A stretch of 64,000 bases of DNA from Streptomyces sp. NBC_00286 (GTDB lineage: Bacteria > Actinomycetota > Actinomycetes > Streptomycetales > Streptomycetaceae): positions 2,356,001-2,420,000 of the forward strand of contig NZ_CP108054.1 in assembly GCF_036173125.1 (NCBI RefSeq), in the 5' to 3' direction. The translations under genes and the position numbers were made by a program. The notes under the pieces were generated by a model, which had not been told where the DNA came from, ran no database searches, and saw only the letters and a program-made list of their open reading frames with translations. Numbering within the stretch: the first letter of the stretch is position 1; each line of letters starts with the position of its first letter. This document shows positions 34,993 through 44,591 of this stretch, in pieces.

Positions 34993-35958
34993 ATGCCCTC
35001 GATGACGACTCCGTCGGACGACACCTCCGCAGGACGCTTCGAGTTCTGGCGGGACGTGGTCGGCCAGAGTTTTGTGCCGCTGGAAGCGCTACCGCGCGAG
35101 GTTCCCGACTTCCGCGCCTCCCTGCACACCGCCCAACTCGGCGCGGTGCAGGTGTCCGTCGTGGCCGCGGATCCGCACGGCGTCGCCCACACCCGTAGGC
35201 ACATCGCCTCCGACCCGGCCGATTTCGTCAAGGTGAGTCTTCAGCTGGCCGGGCAGTGCATGCTGACCCAGGCGGACCGCCAGGCCCTGCTCAAGCCGGG
35301 CGAGCTGGCCATCTACGACACCCGACACCCGTACACACTCGACTTCGACCAGCCGTACCGCACACTCGTGCTGATGTTCCCGCGGGTCATGCTCCGGCTA
35401 CCCGAACGCGACCTGACCCGCATGATCGCCACCCCCGTGTCATGCAGCGACGGACTGGGGCCCGTGGTGCACCCGTTCCTGCGCGGACTGGCCGGGCAGG
35501 TGCGGCAACTGGACGCTCTCGGCACGCAGCGGCTCGCGGACAGCGTGGTCGACCTGGTCGGCGCGATGCTCTCGGACCGGTGCGCCGTGCACGTGACGCA
35601 GCAGGACGACGGGCGGGAGCTGCTGGCCCGGCGGATCCTCACGTACATGGAGCAGCGGCTCTCCGACCCGGGGCTCGGCCCCGACCGGATCGCGGCCGCC
35701 CACCACATCTCGCGGCGCTTCCTCTACAAGCTGCTGGCCGAGCGGGGATACACGGTCTCGGGCTGGCTCCGGGAGCGTCGCCTCGCCGAGTGCCTGCGCG
35801 ACCTCGCAAACCCCGCGCTCGCCCACATGCCCGTCGCCACCGTCGGAAGCCGCTGGGGCTTTCCCGACCCCGCCCACTTCAGCCACGCATTCAAGAGCGC
35901 CTACGGCATGAGCCCGTCGGAGGCACGCGGGGCCGGGCGCACAGCGCTGGGCGCCTAG
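34993..35958 (+). CDS. AraC-family transcriptional regulator
   Basis: 321 aa. The N-terminal cupin-like AraC_binding_2 domain (about 20-190: FWRDVVGQSFVPLEAL, QADRQALLKPGELAIYDTRHPY) senses a ligand. The C-terminal double HTH (about 215-315) has LGPDRIAAAHHISRRFLYKLLAERGYTVS and GSRWGFPDPAHFSHAFKSAYGMSPSEARG. ATG at 34993 with GAGGAGAC upstream. It stands between the hpa operon and the MFS/GMC/ALDH/esterase set and likely activates one or both. Its effector is unknown. Confidence 0.85.
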   Translation: MPSMTTPSDDTSAGRFEFWRDVVGQSFVPLEALPREVPDFRASLHTAQLGAVQVSVVAADPHGVAHTRRHIASDPADFVKVSLQLAGQCMLTQADRQALLKPGELAIYDTRHPYTLDFDQPYRTLVLMFPRVMLRLPERDLTRMIATPVSCSDGLGPVVHPFLRGLAGQVRQLDALGTQRLADSVVDLVGAMLSDRCAVHVTQQDDGRELLARRILTYMEQRLSDPGLGPDRIAAAHHISRRFLYKLLAERGYTVSGWLRERRLAECLRDLANPALAHMPVATVGSRWGFPDPAHFSHAFKSAYGMSPSEARGAGRTALGA

Positions 35959-36335
35959 CGAGCGCTCAGCGGCGATCACGCGGTTTCGCTGCCCTTTCGC
36001 TGCCTGTCGCAGTACGTCCCGAACACGGCGGATCTACCGATCGTGCCCGCCCCAGCAAGGGCCGGTGCACCATCACGCAAGCCGGAGTGGGCCGCCGTGG
36101 TGCACCCTCCGTGCGTGAGAGAGAGCCGCACACTCCTCTCGGGCCCGCCTCGCGGGCGCCGGTGAGCGGCTTACGCAGGAACATCCGCAGACACAAGAAC
36201 GGGCTGACGTCCCGACCTCCCCCAGGGCCGAAGAGCATCACCGCGCTGATCGACAGCCCTGTGCTGTCTCTTCTCCCCACGGCACTCCCCCTTCCTGCCT
36301 CTCCGGCTCCCGCTCATCCGACGAATGAGGCATCC
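35959..36335. other. intergenic region before the MFS gene
   Basis: No gene or strong hairpin is seen in these 377 bases. The last 80 bases are C+T-rich and end in GAATGAGG, the ribosome site of the MFS gene. Confidence 0.35.
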
Positions 36336-37667
36336 ATGCTGAGAAAGCGATCCGCCGCACCCCCTCCACTCGGTGGCGCCGGCCCCGAGGCCCGCCGCTA
36401 CGAGAACAAGCTGCTCGTCATCCTCTTCCTGGGCTTCGGCCTCGTCTTCTTCGACCGGCAGGCACTTCTCTTCCTCGTCCCCTTCATCAATGAGGACATC
36501 CCCCTCTCGAACACCGCCCTGGGCACGCTCTCCGGAGTCCTCGCGCTGACCTGGGCCCTGTCCGGAATGATCTCCGGACGCCTGTCCGACCGGCTCGGCC
36601 GCCGTAAGCCCGTGATCATCATCGCGGTGGTGCTCTTCTCCTGCTTTTCGGCGTCGAGCGGACTGGTCGCCGGATTCGCCACACTGCTGGCGGCCCGAGC
36701 GCTGATGGGGCTGGCGGAAGGTGCCGTACTGCCTGCGTCGCAGTCCCTGATGGTGGAGGCGTCACAGGAGCACCGGCGCGGGCTGAACATGGGCCTGCTG
36801 CAGGGGTCCTCGGCCGGGCTGCTGGGCGGCATCCTCTGCCCGCTCGCGGTGGTGTGGATCGCCACGCAGTACAGCTGGCGACTGGCGTTCGTCATCACCA
36901 TCGTCCCGGGCCTGCTGCTCGCCCTGTGGATCTGGCGGTCGGTACGGGAGGAGCCGCCGGGTGGCCGTGTGATGACGCAGCCCGTGGCGGAATCCGTGGA
37001 TGCCGAGGCCAAGCCGAGCATCGGCAGCATCCTCCGGCAGCGCAACATCATCCTCTGCGTGCTGATCGCCTGCGCGTACATGACCTGGTTCTTCGTCATC
37101 ATCACGTTCGCGCCTGTCTATATGACCTCGGTCAAGGGCTTCTCACCCGCGACGATGAGCGGCGTCGTGACCTGCCTCGGGGTGGCGTGGGTCGTGTGGG
37201 GCTTCGTCACACCGGGGATCTCGGACCGGTTCGGCCGCAAGAGCACACTGATCGTCTTCACGGTGATGGCCGCGCTCTGTCCCCTGGCCGTGGTGTATGT
37301 GAGCAGCCCTCTGGTGCTCGGCGCAGTGATCGTGCTCACGTATACGGGTCTCGGCTGCTTCACCCTCTTCATGGCGACCATCCCCGCGGAGACCGTCCCC
37401 CGTGGCGCACTGGCGACCGCCCTGGGCCTGGTCATGGGCATCGGGGAGCTCGCCGGCGGTTTCCTCGCTCCGGTGATCGCCGGGTGGGCCTCCGACAACT
37501 GGGGGCTTGAGACGGCCATGTACATCTCGGCGGCGGGTGCCGTGTTGGTCGTCCTGCTCGCGCTCGGGCTGAAGGAGACGGCTCCCGCCGTCCTGCGCAG
37601 GAAGAACGCGGCGGCGGTCCGCGCCGGCGCTGCGGAGCGAACCACGAGCGCACCCGCCGTGTCCTGA
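36336..37667 (+). CDS. MFS transporter, aromatic-acid/metabolite:H+ symporter type
   Basis: 443 aa with 12 predicted helices. The helix 2-3 motif is GRLSDRLGRRKPVII; the corresponding repeat in the second half is GISDRFGRKSTLIV. The first helix carries an aspartate (LVFFDRQALLFLV), as in the anion:cation and aromatic-acid symporter groups. Start ATG 36336 with GAGG 6 bases upstream. It is followed by a strong hairpin, so it is a single-gene unit. The context suggests import of the compound degraded by the neighbouring enzymes. Confidence 0.85.
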   Translation: MLRKRSAAPPPLGGAGPEARRYENKLLVILFLGFGLVFFDRQALLFLVPFINEDIPLSNTALGTLSGVLALTWALSGMISGRLSDRLGRRKPVIIIAVVLFSCFSASSGLVAGFATLLAARALMGLAEGAVLPASQSLMVEASQEHRRGLNMGLLQGSSAGLLGGILCPLAVVWIATQYSWRLAFVITIVPGLLLALWIWRSVREEPPGGRVMTQPVAESVDAEAKPSIGSILRQRNIILCVLIACAYMTWFFVIITFAPVYMTSVKGFSPATMSGVVTCLGVAWVVWGFVTPGISDRFGRKSTLIVFTVMAALCPLAVVYVSSPLVLGAVIVLTYTGLGCFTLFMATIPAETVPRGALATALGLVMGIGELAGGFLAPVIAGWASDNWGLETAMYISAAGAVLVVLLALGLKETAPAVLRRKNAAAVRAGAAERTTSAPAVS

Positions 37668-37693
37668 CCCGCCCCCCTTTCTGCGACTCCCGT

Positions 37694-37729
37694 GACGGGC
37701 CAGGACCACCTCGGTGGTCCTGGCCCGTC
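37694..37729 (+). terminator. hairpin terminator after the MFS gene
   Basis: 17-bp perfect arms (37694-37710 and 37713-37729; GACGGGCCAGGACCACC and complement) lie 27 bases past the stop. Confidence 0.88.
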
Positions 37730-37938
37730 GCGTGCTGCCTCGGACCAGCCGTTCGCCCACTCGGTCCGGCCCGGTCACCCACCGCAGCTGCCAGGTCGCC
37801 CACAGGCCGGCAGGGGCAATGTGCGCCCGGCCGCAGGGCCGGTCCGTCCGTCCGTGCACAGCCGTTCGTGCCCGCCTCCGCAACAGCCCGTGCACAACAG
37901 CGCAAGCGGGCAGCCCGTCCGCCTGTGACCCTCCCGTC

Positions 37939-39471
37939 ATGCGAGCAACACACACCGTTTACGACCACATCGTGGTGGGCGCCGGCTCCGCCGGCTGTGC
38001 CCTCACCCGCAGACTCGTGGACGCCGGCCGGACCGTCCTGCTGATCGAGATGGGCGACCGGGACGACAACCCGGCCATCCACGACCCCGGGCGCCTGTGG
38101 GAGCTGTGGAACTCCCCGCAGGACCACGCGTACACCACTGAACCCCAACGGCACGCCTCCGGCACCCAGGTGTACTGGCCGCGCGGCAAGGTCCTCGGCG
38201 GCTCCAGCGCCCTCAACGGCATGATCTACGTCCGCGGCCACCGGGCCGACTACGACAGCTGGGCCTACCAGGGAGCTGCGGGCTGGTCGTACGACGAGGT
38301 ATTGCCGTACTTCAAACGCTCGGAGGACTTCGAGGACGGCGCGTCGTACTACCACGGGGCCGGCGGTCCGCTGCCCGTCAGCCGGAACCACTCCCCCAAC
38401 CCGGTGACCACCGCCTTCGTGGAGGCCTGCCAGGACTACGGGATCCCGTACAACGACGACTGCAACGGCCAGGACCAGCTCGGTGTGAACCTGCTGCACC
38501 GCAACATCCGCGACGGCAGGCGGGTCAGCGCGTGGACCGCCTTCATGGAGCCGGTGCTCGACAGTGCGCTGCTGACCGTGATGACCGGCGCGGCGGTCAC
38601 GCGCGTCCTGGTGGACGGTGGCCGGGCGCGGGGCGTCGAGCTGCTGCGCGAGGGCCGTACGACGGAGATCCGCTGCGAAGGGGACGTGATCCTGTCCGGC
38701 GGCACCATCGGATCGGCCCAGCTGCTCCTGCTCAGCGGTGTCGGACCGGCGGACGAGCTGCGGGCCCTCGGGATCGGGGCGACCGTGGACCTGCCGGGAG
38801 TGGGCGCGAACCTGCACGACCACACCCTCGCTCCGGTGGTGTGGGAGTCGGCACGGCCGGTGCCGCAGGGTACGGCCAACAAACTGGAGGCCCACTACTT
38901 CGCCAAGTCAGACCCGGCGCTGGCCGTGCCGGACCTGCAGCCGCTGATGTCTCACCTGCCACTGCCGGTGCCCGACATGAACGTTCCGGAAGAGGGCCAC
39001 GGCTTCTCGGTCCTCGCCGGGACGATCCGTCCGCTCAGCCGGGGCCGCCTGTGGCTGCGCTCGGCCGACCCCACCCAGGCTCCTGCCCTGGATCCTGGCT
39101 ATTTCTCCGAGCCCTCGGACCTCGCGGCCATGGTGCGGGCCGTGCAGCAGGTGCGGGAGATCGGCGAGGAGAAGTCGCTGGGCGACTGGCGGGCCCGCGA
39201 GGTCGCACCCGGACCGTACGTGCGTACGGACGCGGAGGTCGCCGCGTACATCAAGCGGACCCTCCTCAGCTATCACCACCAGGTGGGCACCTGCCGTATG
39301 GGCATCGACCGTATGGCGGTCGTCGATCCGCAGCTGCGCGTCCACGGCGTGGCCGGGCTGCGCGTCGCGGACGCCTCCGTCATGCCCTCCGTCACCTCCG
39401 GCAACACCCACGCACCTGCCGTCATGATCGGCGAGCGCTGCGCCGACTTCATCCTGGGAGCACAGCTGTGA
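37939..39471 (+). CDS. GMC-family FAD-dependent alcohol oxidoreductase
   Basis: 510 aa. The N-terminal FAD-binding motif is HIVVGAGSAGCALTRRL; GMC signature 1 lies in WPRGKVLGGSSALNGMIYVRG and signature 2 in LSGGTIGSAQLLLLSGVG. The active-site His is in YHHQVGTCRMG and the second His/Asn in VTSGNTHAPAVMIGERCADF. The enzyme oxidises a primary alcohol to an aldehyde; choline dehydrogenase (BetA)-like proteins are the closest pattern, but the operon partner and island context suggest an aryl or alkyl alcohol. The stop overlaps the next gene by 4 bases, so alcohol-to-acid oxidation in two coupled steps is likely. Confidence 0.85.
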   Translation: MRATHTVYDHIVVGAGSAGCALTRRLVDAGRTVLLIEMGDRDDNPAIHDPGRLWELWNSPQDHAYTTEPQRHASGTQVYWPRGKVLGGSSALNGMIYVRGHRADYDSWAYQGAAGWSYDEVLPYFKRSEDFEDGASYYHGAGGPLPVSRNHSPNPVTTAFVEACQDYGIPYNDDCNGQDQLGVNLLHRNIRDGRRVSAWTAFMEPVLDSALLTVMTGAAVTRVLVDGGRARGVELLREGRTTEIRCEGDVILSGGTIGSAQLLLLSGVGPADELRALGIGATVDLPGVGANLHDHTLAPVVWESARPVPQGTANKLEAHYFAKSDPALAVPDLQPLMSHLPLPVPDMNVPEEGHGFSVLAGTIRPLSRGRLWLRSADPTQAPALDPGYFSEPSDLAAMVRAVQQVREIGEEKSLGDWRAREVAPGPYVRTDAEVAAYIKRTLLSYHHQVGTCRMGIDRMAVVDPQLRVHGVAGLRVADASVMPSVTSGNTHAPAVMIGERCADFILGAQL

Positions 39472-40904
39472 CCAATACCCTTCTCATCGGTGGCGAGTGG
39501 CAAGCCGCGGCCTCCGGAGCGGAGTTCGAGACCCTGGACCCGGCGACGGGACAGCCCCACGCCCAGGTGTCCCTGGCGGGGACCGCGGACGCCGACGCGG
39601 CCGTACGGGCCGCCCGCGCCGCCCTCGAGAACCCGGAGTGGGCGGGACTCACCCCGGCCCGGCGCGCCCGGATCCTGTGGCGCATCGGCGACCTCATCGA
39701 GGAACACGCCGAGGAACTGGCCGAGTTGGAGACCCGCGACCAAGGCCAGCCGCTCGGCATCTCCATGGCGGTCAGCGTCGCCGCGGCTGCCGAGCACTTC
39801 CGCCACTACGCCGGCTGGGTCACCAAGATCTACGGCGAGACGGCGCCCCTGTCCATCCCCGGCGTGCTGCAGTACACCAAGCGCGAGCCGGTGGGAGTGT
39901 GCGCGCTGATCACCCCGTGGAACTTCCCTCTCATGATCGCGAGTTGGAAGATCGCACCGGCCCTCGCCTGCGGGAACACCGTGATCGTCAAACCCGCGGA
40001 ACAGACCCCGATGACCACGGTGCGGCTCGTCGAGTTGTGCCGGGCGGCCGGTGTGCCGGACGGGGCCATCAACCTGCTGACCGGCGGTCCCGAGGCCGGC
40101 CGGGCCCTCGTCGAGCACCCCGGCGTGGACAAGGTCTCCTTCACCGGCTCGACCGAGACCGGCAGGGACATCGTCCGGGCCTCCGCGGGCAACCTCAAGC
40201 GTGTCACGCTCGAACTCGGCGGCAAGGCACCGAGCCTCGTACTGCCCGGCGCCGACCTGGACGCGGCCGTGACGGGCTGTCTTCAGGGCGCGCTCCTCAA
40301 CAGCGGCCAGGTGTGCGCCGCCTACACGAGGTTCCTCGTCCACCGCTCCCTCGCCGACGAGTTCGCCGAGCGCTGTGCCAAGGCCGTCAGCGGGATGCGA
40401 CTCGGCGCGGGCAGCGCGCCCGACACCGAGCTCGGCCCCCTGGTCACCGGCGAACACCGTGACCACGTCCACGCACTGGTGCGCAGCGGGGTCCAGGAAG
40501 GCGCCCAGCTGCTCGCCGGCGGGGCCCCCGTCGACGACCTGCCGGGCTTCTTCTACCAGCCGACCGTGTTCACGGGTGTACGGGACGACATGCGCATCGC
40601 CCGCGAGGAGATCTTCGGTCCGGTGCTGTCCGTCCTGCCATATGACGACGAGGACGAAGCCGTCGCCCGCGCCAACGACACCGAGTACGGCCTGGCGGCG
40701 GCCGTGTGGACCCGCGACGTGGGCGCGGCGCACCGCGTGGCGGGCTCCATCCGGGCGGGCACGGTGTTCATCAACATGCCCAACCCCGTGGACGCCTCCG
40801 CCCCCTGGGGCGGGTTCAAGGCGAGCGGCTGGGGCCGGGAGATGGGCAGCGGAGCCATCGACGCGTACACGGAGGTCAAGAGCGTGTGGACCTCGCTCGC
40901 CTGA
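39468..40904 (+). CDS. aldehyde dehydrogenase coupled to the GMC oxidoreductase
   Basis: 478 aa NAD(P)-dependent dehydrogenase: TPWNFPLMIASWKIAPALA, VKPAEQTPMTTVRL, FTGSTETGRDIV, Glu in LELGGKAPSLVL, Cys in NSGQVCAAYTRF, and EEIFGPVLSVLPY. GTG at 39468 overlaps the upstream stop. The BetB/phenylacetaldehyde-dehydrogenase-like pattern does not decide the substrate. If the alcohol is tyrosol or a related aryl-ethanol, the product would be the substrate of HpaB. Confidence 0.87.
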   Translation: MTNTLLIGGEWQAAASGAEFETLDPATGQPHAQVSLAGTADADAAVRAARAALENPEWAGLTPARRARILWRIGDLIEEHAEELAELETRDQGQPLGISMAVSVAAAAEHFRHYAGWVTKIYGETAPLSIPGVLQYTKREPVGVCALITPWNFPLMIASWKIAPALACGNTVIVKPAEQTPMTTVRLVELCRAAGVPDGAINLLTGGPEAGRALVEHPGVDKVSFTGSTETGRDIVRASAGNLKRVTLELGGKAPSLVLPGADLDAAVTGCLQGALLNSGQVCAAYTRFLVHRSLADEFAERCAKAVSGMRLGAGSAPDTELGPLVTGEHRDHVHALVRSGVQEGAQLLAGGAPVDDLPGFFYQPTVFTGVRDDMRIAREEIFGPVLSVLPYDDEDEAVARANDTEYGLAAAVWTRDVGAAHRVAGSIRAGTVFINMPNPVDASAPWGGFKASGWGREMGSGAIDAYTEVKSVWTSLA

Positions 40905-40993
40905 GGTGCCCGCCCGTCGCGGACAGGCGGCCCCCGCGGGTTCGGACCGCACGATCCTGAAAATGATGCGCGGCCGTTCCGCCTGTCCGTCCG

Positions 40994-41025
40994 CCCGTCC
41001 GCCCGGACGCCCGTCCGCCCGGACG
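40994..41025. repeat. 16-bp tandem repeat upstream of the esterase gene
   Basis: CCCGTCCGCCCGGACG occurs twice head to tail (40994-41009, 41010-41025), perfectly. Each unit holds the inverted repeat CGTCC-GCCC-GGACG. It lies 130 bases before the esterase start in an otherwise empty 253-base gap and could be a paired operator. Confidence 0.6.
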
Positions 41026-41157
41026 AGGATCTCGTCGTCGCCCCGGCTCCACGATCGAACCCGCGCGGCCGTCCGGGACCCCGGAGAAGCACGCAGCCGA
41101 CGCCTGGCCCTCGTACAGCGACCGCATGGCGGTCGGTAGAGCTCAATGAGGAGTGTC

Positions 41158-42672
41158 GTGACCACAGAACCGATTCCCGACGTCGCCACCGTGGGGGGCG
41201 TCGTGCGCGGCCGCCACGAGGACGGTCTCGCGGTCTTCCGGGGCATCCCGTTCGCCGAACCCCCGGTGGGGAGCTTGCGTTTCGCCGCGCCGCGGCCGGT
41301 GCGTCGATGGGAGGGCACGCGCGAGACGTTCGTGTTCGGTCCCCCGCCACCGCAGGAGCCGTTGAGCCCTGCCATACCCGCTCCCACCGCCGGAGGAGAG
41401 GACTGGCTCACCGTCAATGTCTGGACACCGGATCCGGACCCGGCGACGAGGCGCCCGGTGATGGTGTGGATCTACGGCGGGGCCTACAAGTTCGGTTCCG
41501 TCGACGACCCCGCCTACGATGCCGGCCGGCTGGCCCGTGACGGGAATCTCGTCGTGGTGACTTTCAACCACCGAGTCGGCATGGAGGGGTTCGCCCGCAT
41601 CGAGGGAGCACCGGCGAACCGCGGACTGCTCGACCAGGTCGCGGCCCTGACGTGGGTGCGGGAGAACATCACCGCCTTCGGCGGCGACCCCGGCCAGGTC
41701 ACCGTGTTCGGCGAATCAGCCGGCGCCGGGTCCGTCGCCGCGCTGCTGGCGATGCCGAGCGCGCGAGGCCTGTTCCGACGGGCCATCGCACAGAGCGTGT
41801 GCGGCACCTTCTTCTCCGACGAACTGGCCACCGACATCGCCACCGCCCTGGCGGGCGAACTCGGGCTGCGGCCCACGGTGAGCGACCTCTCGGCGGTGGA
41901 TCCGCACAAACTCCCAGGGGCGGGGGCTGCCCTCGGCACCCGGATGAGTCAGTACGCGGACCGCTGGGGACCGATCGCCCACACGTCGACGGCCTACTCC
42001 CCCGTGGTCGACGGAGAGGTCCTGCCGACCGCACCGTGGCAGGCGCTCGCCGACGGCGCCGCACGCGAGGTGGAGCTGATCATCGGGCACAACCGGGACG
42101 AGTACCGGCTGTTCATGGCACTGGGCGGGCTCCTCGGCCAGGTCGGCGAGGAACTGGCGGCCGCAGCGCTGCATACGTTCGGGCCGGGCGCGGACCCCGG
42201 GCACGCCTACCGCACCGCCTTCCCCGATGCTCCGGCGGAGCGCCTCTTCGAGCTCGTCCAGTCCGACTGGCTCTTCCGCATGCCCTCACTGCACCTCGCG
42301 GAAGCCCAGGTGGCGGGAGGCGGCCGGGCCCACCTCTACGAACTCACCTGGGCCGCACCGGCGAACGGCGGTGCCCTGGGCGCCTGCCACGCGCTGGACA
42401 TCCCCCTCGTCTTCGGTACGTTCGGCGGCCTCGGCGGAGAACTGATCGGCCCCGCGCACTTCGACGAGGCCGATGCCCTTTCCGGTCTGGTCCGCGCCGC
42501 CTGGACCTCCTTCGCGACCACCGGCGATCCGGGCTGGCCCGCCTACGACACCGAGCACCGCCCGACGCGCATCCTCGACACGGAGCCGATGACCACCACC
42601 TACCCGGAGGAAGCCTCACGCCGCCTCTGGCAGGACCACGTGTTCAACGCGCTTCCACTGACCACCTCATGA
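41158..42672 (+). CDS. type-B carboxylesterase
   Basis: 504 aa alpha/beta-hydrolase of the carboxylesterase/cholinesterase type. The oxyanion hole is VWIYGGAYKFGS, the nucleophile Ser is in VFGESAGAGSVAALL, an acidic residue sits in GHNRDEYRLF, and the catalytic His in GACHALDIPLVFG. No signal peptide is seen, so it is probably cytoplasmic. GTG at 41158 is preferred because GAGGAG lies 5 bases upstream; ATG at 41146 overlaps that site. It is the last intact gene before the degraded zone and may release the alcohol used by the GMC enzyme from an ester. Confidence 0.85.
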   Translation: MTTEPIPDVATVGGVVRGRHEDGLAVFRGIPFAEPPVGSLRFAAPRPVRRWEGTRETFVFGPPPPQEPLSPAIPAPTAGGEDWLTVNVWTPDPDPATRRPVMVWIYGGAYKFGSVDDPAYDAGRLARDGNLVVVTFNHRVGMEGFARIEGAPANRGLLDQVAALTWVRENITAFGGDPGQVTVFGESAGAGSVAALLAMPSARGLFRRAIAQSVCGTFFSDELATDIATALAGELGLRPTVSDLSAVDPHKLPGAGAALGTRMSQYADRWGPIAHTSTAYSPVVDGEVLPTAPWQALADGAAREVELIIGHNRDEYRLFMALGGLLGQVGEELAAAALHTFGPGADPGHAYRTAFPDAPAERLFELVQSDWLFRMPSLHLAEAQVAGGGRAHLYELTWAAPANGGALGACHALDIPLVFGTFGGLGGELIGPAHFDEADALSGLVRAAWTSFATTGDPGWPAYDTEHRPTRILDTEPMTTTYPEEASRRLWQDHVFNALPLTTS

Positions 42673-43252
42673 CCCTGACTGACTCCTCCCTGCCGTTGGG
42701 CGAGGGTGGCGGCGACCGTGGATGGCCGGGAACCCGCGTGTGTCCAGATCCAGGTGTGCCTCCCCGGCCGACCGTGGCCGAGTGCCTGGATGGGGGCGCG
42801 CCGGGACCCGGGCGGCACCCGAACGTCGTATCGTCTCGCGAGGCAGTTCGCATGAGCGGGCTTGCCGGCCAACAGGTCAAGCTATGGCCGGGAGCGGGCA
42901 GCACCACAGGCGTTGTAGAGCTGAGCCACGGCACGTGAGCACTCCGCCTGCCTCGCGGTCACCGGTGCCTGGCAACCCGGCAGCAGCATGGGGAGTCGCC
43001 GACCATGACCAGCTGGGCGTGACCGCGTTGAGCGGCGTAGGCCCTGCTGGGCCCTGAGCAGCACACCTGAGGCGCCGCCGCCTCGTCAGGCGGTGACTCG
43101 TAGATCGCCTGCCTCCGCCCTGCGCCACGGCGTGATCCCGTTGGCATTCATGCCATGGCGCCGAGGAGTGGAACGCCGCGACGCTGGACGCATGACGAAT
43201 TCAATGCCCCCACCAGCGCGCCATCCGCCAGGACACCCACGGTTCTCCCGAG
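42673..43252. other. non-coding or decayed stretch
   Basis: No gene is supported in these 580 bases. Short minus-strand frames around 42880-43150 look transposase-like (QLYNACGAAR) but are too brief and broken to classify. Confidence 0.35.
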
Positions 43253-43289
43253 GTGCTCAAGGAGGTGGAACTGCCCCGGCGCGAGCCGA

Positions 43290-44076
43290 GGCTGAGTGAG
43301 ATCTGGTCGCCGTCCGCGCGGCCGGCGGGCACGGACGCCGGCGGACATGGTGCCGTGCCCGAGTTGCGGGGCGCCGTCCGGACGGGTGCATGGCTTTCAC
43401 CTGCGGACGGTGGCCGACGTACCGGTGGACGGACGACGGGCAGTAGTCCGTGTGCGGGTGCGGCGGCTGGTGTGTCCCCCGCAAGGCTGTCCGCACCCCT
43501 TCCGTGAGCAGGTGCCTGGGGTACTGGAGCGATACCAGCTACGCACGGCCCGTCTGACCAGGCAAGTAAAGGCCGTGGTCAAGGGGTTGGCGGGCCGGGC
43601 CGGGGCTCGTTTGCTGGCGATACTCGCGGTGGGCGTCTCGCGGCAGACCGCCCGGCGGACCCTGCTGCGTATCCCGCTGCCCGCCGGCCGAGTACCTCGC
43701 GTGATCGGCGTCGACGACTTCGGCGCACAGCACCTGCTGGGCCTCAGCACCTACTGGACCGGCTCATCGCGGCCTGCCCCGAGATGACCCAACTCGCCGT
43801 CTGCATCGGAGACTTCGCCCACCTCCTGAAGCCTCCCCCAGACAATGCCGACGTGCTCGAGCTCTGGATCACCCAGGTCCGCACTGCCGATTGCCGCACC
43901 TGCATGCCTCCACCCGAGGGCTGGAGCGAGACTTCGACGCCGTGATCGCCGCGTTCACACTCCGTTACAGCAACGGTCCCACCGAGGGCGTCCACACCAA
44001 GACCAAGCGGATCGCCCGCCAGATGCGCGGACGAGCAGGCTTCACCCTCCTCCGCCACCGCATTCTTCTCGGATAA
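43290..44076 (+). pseudogene. degraded ISL3-family transposase
   Basis: Starts with the zinc-finger CPSCGAPSGRVHGFH and a distal Cys pair (CPPQGC), then the HTH region and the first catalytic segment RVIGVDDFG. The middle is deleted: sequence jumps to LIAACPEMTQLAVCIGDFAHLLK and, in another frame, to the C-terminal GLERDFDAVIAAF, RYSNGPTEGVHTKTKRIARQMRGRAGFTLLRHRILLG with the ISL3 hallmark NGPTEGV. At least one frameshift and one internal deletion, so it is inactive. Confidence 0.78.
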
Positions 44077-44118
44077 CAACACCCTCCGTCACCACCGGAT
44101 GTGAGACAGGGCAGTTGG

Positions 44119-44385
44119 CTAGGAGTCGCTGGCCTTCGTGACGCGCGACCGGCCTGGGGGAGCAGGGGTGGACCGATGGTGGAAGCGAGTGCCGTGGTCA
44201 GCCGCTGGGACAGCGCGACGCGTCCGCTGGGCAGCCGTACGGCGAGCGCCTTTGGATGCTGGGAACTGCCAGTGAAGCCGACCACGGTGGCATCGATCGT
44301 GTCCGCGTGCCTCAGCTTCGACCACACACGGCCTGCCTTGTAGGCGCCCCGCAGCGGGCTTCGCCACGATCCCTTCCACGCCGGT
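44119..44385 (-). pseudogene. C-terminal remnant of an ATP-dependent DNA ligase
   Basis: Minus-strand translation KAGRVWSKLRHADTIDATVVGFTGS followed by KALAVRLPSGRVALSQRL is the OB-fold domain of a LigC/LigD-like ligase. The EGIVAK motif survives in a different frame just upstream, and no adenylation lysine motif is present. Only about 90 residues remain. Confidence 0.6.
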
Positions 44386-44591
44386 TTTGTGTCGGCAGTG
44401 ACCGTGTCCCTCGCACGTCGTGTCGCTTTACACCAGGTCTGGGGCTTCGACTCGTGTCGCGTTGGGGTGACCCCTGGGGTGACCCGTCGTGTGCGGGGAG
44501 AGGGCAGTTGATCGAAAGTGCGTGGCCTGTGGCTGAGGGCGCCGCCCTGTCGTGACTCCAGTGCGGCGGAAGGCCACGCCAGTCGCGGAAA

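Noticed and set aside
37939..40904. Choline-to-betaine operon (betA-betB) as the firm assignment
   Set aside because: The GMC and ALDH proteins resemble BetA/BetB in general layout, but the esterase, the AraC regulator and the hpa operon next door make other alcohols equally likely, so gene symbols were withheld.
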